Source: an uncultured Clostridia bacterium (GTDB lineage: Bacteria > Bacillota > Clostridia > Oscillospirales > Acutalibacteraceae). Taken from it: a DNA stretch of 64,000 nucleotides. The DNA lies in NCBI GenBank assembly GCA_947625485.1, contig CANQOP010000008.1, forward strand, positions 1 to 64,000. The letters run 5' to 3'. Positions 61,034 through 64,000 of the stretch are shown here, piece after piece; within the stretch, counting starts at the first letter, position 1; each line of letters starts with the position of its first letter. The translations under genes were made by a program, and so were the position numbers. Below the pieces are notes generated by a model that was given only the letters and a program-made list of their open reading frames with translations, did no database searches and was not told the origin of the DNA.

Positions 61034-64000
61034 ATGGCGTTTGCACATTTACACGTTCATAGTGAGTATAGTCTGCTTGACGGCGCCTGCAGGATTAAAA
61101 ACCTCGCGAAAGCCGCTAAGGAGATGGGTCAGACTGCGCTCGCAATTACCGACCACGGCGTTATGTACGGCGCTGTGGATTTTTATCGTGCCTGTAAAAA
61201 AGAAGGTATAAAACCTATCATCGGATGCGAGGTTTACGTTGCGCCGCGTTCACGATTTGACAGTGACAGGAATTACTACCATATGGTACTTCTATGCGAG
61301 AATAACACGGGTTATCAGAATCTTATCAGACTCGTGTCGCTCGGATTTACCGAGGGCTTTTACAATAAGCCGCGCATAGACGACAGCCTTCTTGAAAAGT
61401 ATCACGAGGGTCTTATATGTCTTTCCGCCTGCCTTGCGGGTGAACTGCCTCAAATGCTTCTGCTCGGCGACTACAAAGGCGCAAAGAGCAGAGCGGTTTA
61501 TTATCAGAACTTGTTCGGTAAAGAAAATTATTTTATTGAGCTGCAAAATCACGGAATAGACGAACAGCTCAGAACCAATCCCGACCTCATTAAGATTGCC
61601 GGGGAAATCGGAGCAAAGCTCGTTGTTACTAACGACTCTCACTATATTAGAAAAGAGGACGCCAAAACCCATAGTATTCTCCTGTGTATACAGACGGGCA
61701 AAACCATAAACGACGAGGATAAAATGGAGTTTAAGACAGACGAATTTTATCTTAAGTCCGAAGAAGAAATGCGCTCGCTTTTCCCGAACCTGCCTGATGC
61801 TTTTGACAATACCCAGGAGATTGCCGACCGCTGTAATGTGGATTTCGACTTCTCACACAGAAAGCTCCCGCATTACGACCTTCCCGAGGGCGTCGACCAT
61901 TATCAGTATTTCCGCGACGAGTGCTACAAAGGCTTATATAAGAAATACGGACAGTCGCCCGACAAGGAACTCATAGACCGCCTTGAGTATGAGCTTTACA
62001 CAATCCACGATATGGGATTTGTAGACTACTACCTTATTGTAAATGATTTTGTTCAGTACGCAAAAAGCCGTGAAATTCCCGTTGGTCCCGGGAGAGGCTC
62101 GGGCGCAGGATCGCTTTGCGCATATTGCATAGGTATAACCGACGTCGACCCGATTAAATACGATTTACTTTTTGAGCGTTTTCTTAATCCGGAGCGCGTG
62201 AGTATGCCTGATTTTGATATAGATTTCTGCCAGCGGAGAAGAGGAGAGGTCATAGACTACGTTATACGAAAATACGGCGCGGACCACGTTTCCCAAATTG
62301 TTACCTTCGGTACGCTCGGAGCGCGGCAGTCTATACGCGACGTCGGCAGAGTTCTCGGATTTCCGTATAATCAGATTGACCGAATAGCTAAGCAAATTCC
62401 GAATGAGCTTAATATAACGCTTGAAAAGGCAATGAAAATTTCACCGGAGCTCAAAAACAGCTACGACACAGACTCCGATACAAAGAAAATAATAGATATT
62501 GCACTGCAGATAGAGGGTATGCCGCGCAATATCGGTATGCACGCCGCGGGCGTTGTAATCACGGAAAAGCCTGTATGTGAGTACGTTCCTCTTGCAACGA
62601 GCAAGGGCTCGGTTGTCACACAGTTTACGATGACCACTCTGGAGGAGCTTGGGTTGCTTAAAATGGATTTTTTAGGGCTCAGAAACCTTACCATAATTGA
62701 CGACGCCGTAAAAATGATTCGCAAGGAAGTCTCCGACTTTGATATAAATACCGTACCTACTGACGACACTGCGGTGTATAAGATGATGTCCGCAGGCAAT
62801 ACCGAGGGTGTGTTCCAATTCGAGTCGAACGGTATCCGTAATGTCCTTACACAGCTTAAACCCGAACATTTTGAGGATTTGATAGCGGTCGTGTCTCTCT
62901 ATCGTCCCGGTCCTATGGACAGTATACCGACCTATATTGACCGCCGCCACAATTCGTCGCATATCCGTTATAAACATCCTTTACTTAAGAATATCCTGCG
63001 AGTGACCTATGGCTGTATTGTGTATCAGGAGCAGGTTATGCAGATTTTGCGCACGCTTGCAGGCTATTCGCTCGGCAGGTCGGACAATGTGCGCCGTGCA
63101 ATGAGCAAGAAAAAGCACGACGTTATGGAGAAAGAGCGTAAAATTTTCATAGAGGGTCTTACGGACAATGAAGGAAATGTGATTGTTGAAGGTTGTCTGA
63201 GACGCGGAATAGACCGTGCGACCGCCACTTCGATATATGATGAGATGGAAAGCTTTGCGTCGTATGCTTTCAATAAATCCCACGCTACCGCTTATGCAAA
63301 GGTTGCCTATGAGACCGCATATCTGAAGTGCCATTATCCCCGTCAGTATTTATCTGCGCTTATGTCGAGCGTGCTCGATAACCAGAATAAGCTTGCCGTT
63401 TATATTGCCGAGTGCCACAGTCTGGGAATACGTATTCTTCCTCCTGACGTCAACTACAGCTATTACAATTTCACGGTTTCGGGAAAGGATATACGCTACG
63501 GATTGCTAGCGATAAAAAATCTCGGCAGACAATTTATAGAAAGCATTATTCATGAGCGAGAAAACGGCGAGTACACGGGTTTTTATGATTTCTGCAAGCG
63601 CCTGTACGGTAATTCAATGAACAGCCGCGCACTCGAAAGCCTTATAAAATGCGGCGCTCTGGACGGAATGGGGCTTAACAGACGTCAGATGCTTTCAATG
63701 TCAAAGTCCGTACTCTCTGACCTTGAATTTGAAAGCAAAAAGAATATCCGGGGTCAGATGTCGTTTTTTGATATGGGTGACAGCGCGGACGTCTCAAACG
63801 AACCCGAGATTCCCGATTTACCTGAATTTTCAAAAAAAGAGTTATTATTAATGGAAAACGAGATTGCGGGAATGTATTTAAGCGGACATCCGCTCGACGA
63901 GTACGAAGACTACTGCCGCGCGGTGCGGGCAGATAGAATAGGGGACATAATCAATAAGGAAAATGACAGGTATACCGATAACTGCAAGGTCCGTGTTGTA
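61034..64000 (+). CDS. dnaE: DNA polymerase III alpha subunit DnaE (3' end outside window)
   Basis: 989 residues are visible and the frame is still open at the window edge, so the C-terminus is missing. It starts MAFAHLHVHSEYSLLDGA, the PHP domain. The palm has GPGRGSGAGSL and the catalytic PDFDIDF, then SLYRPGPM, the fingers with YQEQVM and the HhH/OB region starting toward the end (GHPLDEYEDY). It is a DnaE-type replicative polymerase, not PolC. Start chosen at ATG 61034, one base after the xseA stop. Confidence 0.95.
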   Translation, partial: MAFAHLHVHSEYSLLDGACRIKNLAKAAKEMGQTALAITDHGVMYGAVDFYRACKKEGIKPIIGCEVYVAPRSRFDSDRNYYHMVLLCENNTGYQNLIRLVSLGFTEGFYNKPRIDDSLLEKYHEGLICLSACLAGELPQMLLLGDYKGAKSRAVYYQNLFGKENYFIELQNHGIDEQLRTNPDLIKIAGEIGAKLVVTNDSHYIRKEDAKTHSILLCIQTGKTINDEDKMEFKTDEFYLKSEEEMRSLFPNLPDAFDNTQEIADRCNVDFDFSHRKLPHYDLPEGVDHYQYFRDECYKGLYKKYGQSPDKELIDRLEYELYTIHDMGFVDYYLIVNDFVQYAKSREIPVGPGRGSGAGSLCAYCIGITDVDPIKYDLLFERFLNPERVSMPDFDIDFCQRRRGEVIDYVIRKYGADHVSQIVTFGTLGARQSIRDVGRVLGFPYNQIDRIAKQIPNELNITLEKAMKISPELKNSYDTDSDTKKIIDIALQIEGMPRNIGMHAAGVVITEKPVCEYVPLATSKGSVVTQFTMTTLEELGLLKMDFLGLRNLTIIDDAVKMIRKEVSDFDINTVPTDDTAVYKMMSAGNTEGVFQFESNGIRNVLTQLKPEHFEDLIAVVSLYRPGPMDSIPTYIDRRHNSSHIRYKHPLLKNILRVTYGCIVYQEQVMQILRTLAGYSLGRSDNVRRAMSKKKHDVMEKERKIFIEGLTDNEGNVIVEGCLRRGIDRATATSIYDEMESFASYAFNKSHATAYAKVAYETAYLKCHYPRQYLSALMSSVLDNQNKLAVYIAECHSLGIRILPPDVNYSYYNFTVSGKDIRYGLLAIKNLGRQFIESIIHERENGEYTGFYDFCKRLYGNSMNSRALESLIKCGALDGMGLNRRQMLSMSKSVLSDLEFESKKNIRGQMSFFDMGDSADVSNEPEIPDLPEFSKKELLLMENEIAGMYLSGHPLDEYEDYCRAVRADRIGDIINKENDRYTDNCKVRVV

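Noticed and set aside
61029-61211. A 60-codon frame at the start of dnaE
   Set aside because: It overlaps dnaE in another frame, and dnaE has the clear PHP-domain match from 61034.

Overview
The window reads as a chromosomal segment of an anaerobic, spore-forming, low-to-moderate GC Clostridia, most likely a gut Ruminococcaceae/Oscillospirales-type bacterium. This is inferred from a complete spoIIIAA-AH operon, an electron-bifurcating [FeFe]-hydrogenase cluster, a BspA-like leucine-rich-repeat protein, the L21-Prp-L27 operon, LicD-type envelope genes and integrative elements typical of gut Firmicutes. No species can be named from the sequence alone.

Layout. (1) 1 to about 4480 is the end of an integrative conjugative element: the tail of a sigma-70-like factor, a GC-rich non-coding stretch with four consecutive hairpins, and a two-gene SIR2-HerA antiphage operon. 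The element appears inserted in the 3' end of a chromosomal rumA/rlmCD gene and supplies about 92 replacement codons at its C-terminus. (2) 4480-8413 is backbone: rRNA methyltransferase, a DUF1643 protein, threonine ammonia-lyase with RidA (a linked pair, since RidA removes the reactive enamine/imine the lyase makes), rubredoxin and tRNA-Leu(GAG). (3) 8401-19821 is a second integrated element bounded by a 13-bp copy of the tRNA-Leu 3' end. It has a tyrosine integrase, a small excisionase-like protein, a RepA initiator, MobC, a shortened relaxase and remnants of a type IV secretion operon. It also carries an AbrB/PIN toxin-antitoxin pair, an AAA/DUF4143 ATPase and a frameshifted HipA-like kinase. 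At least two internal deletion scars show that it can no longer build its own conjugation machine. Beyond attR the att sequence recurs in a tandem repeat of about 185 bp.

(4) 20277-22007 is a secreted BspA-like surface protein with a possible attenuated leader. (5) 22482-30932 is a hydrogenase locus: two DRTGG proteins, two HATPase proteins, a sensor-like [FeFe]-hydrogenase paralogue and a PHP phosphoesterase sit with the HydC, 2Fe-2S ferredoxin, HydB and HydA subunits of a bifurcating hydrogenase. (6) 31012-43008 is mostly housekeeping: a cohesin-like surface protein, DUF4250, the YfmF/YfmH M16 pair, lgt, folD, rplU-prp-rpmA, obgE, mrnC, a YitT protein, a GH25 lysozyme and a type I pullulanase.

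(7) 43122-48153 holds rpsF-ssb-rpsR, a UPF0340 protein, a four-copy 159-bp palindromic tandem repeat, an HD hydrolase and ligA. (8) 48261-52862 is the spoIIIA operon, with a good candidate sigma-E promoter embedded at the ligA terminator. (9) 53010-58372 is an envelope-decoration cluster: a LicC-LicA fusion, an IspD/TarI-like enzyme, a LicD transferase and a LicD paralogue lacking the acidic catalytic residues. (10) 58492-64000 has nusB, a TsaD-like paralogue, xseA and the start of dnaE, which runs off the window.

Most likely worth pursuing: the hydrogenase-linked sensor/signalling gene set, the SIR2-HerA cargo at the rumA-integrated element end, the tandem att repeats next to the tRNA-Leu element, the 159-bp structured repeats, and the LicD pair with one apparent pseudoenzyme.
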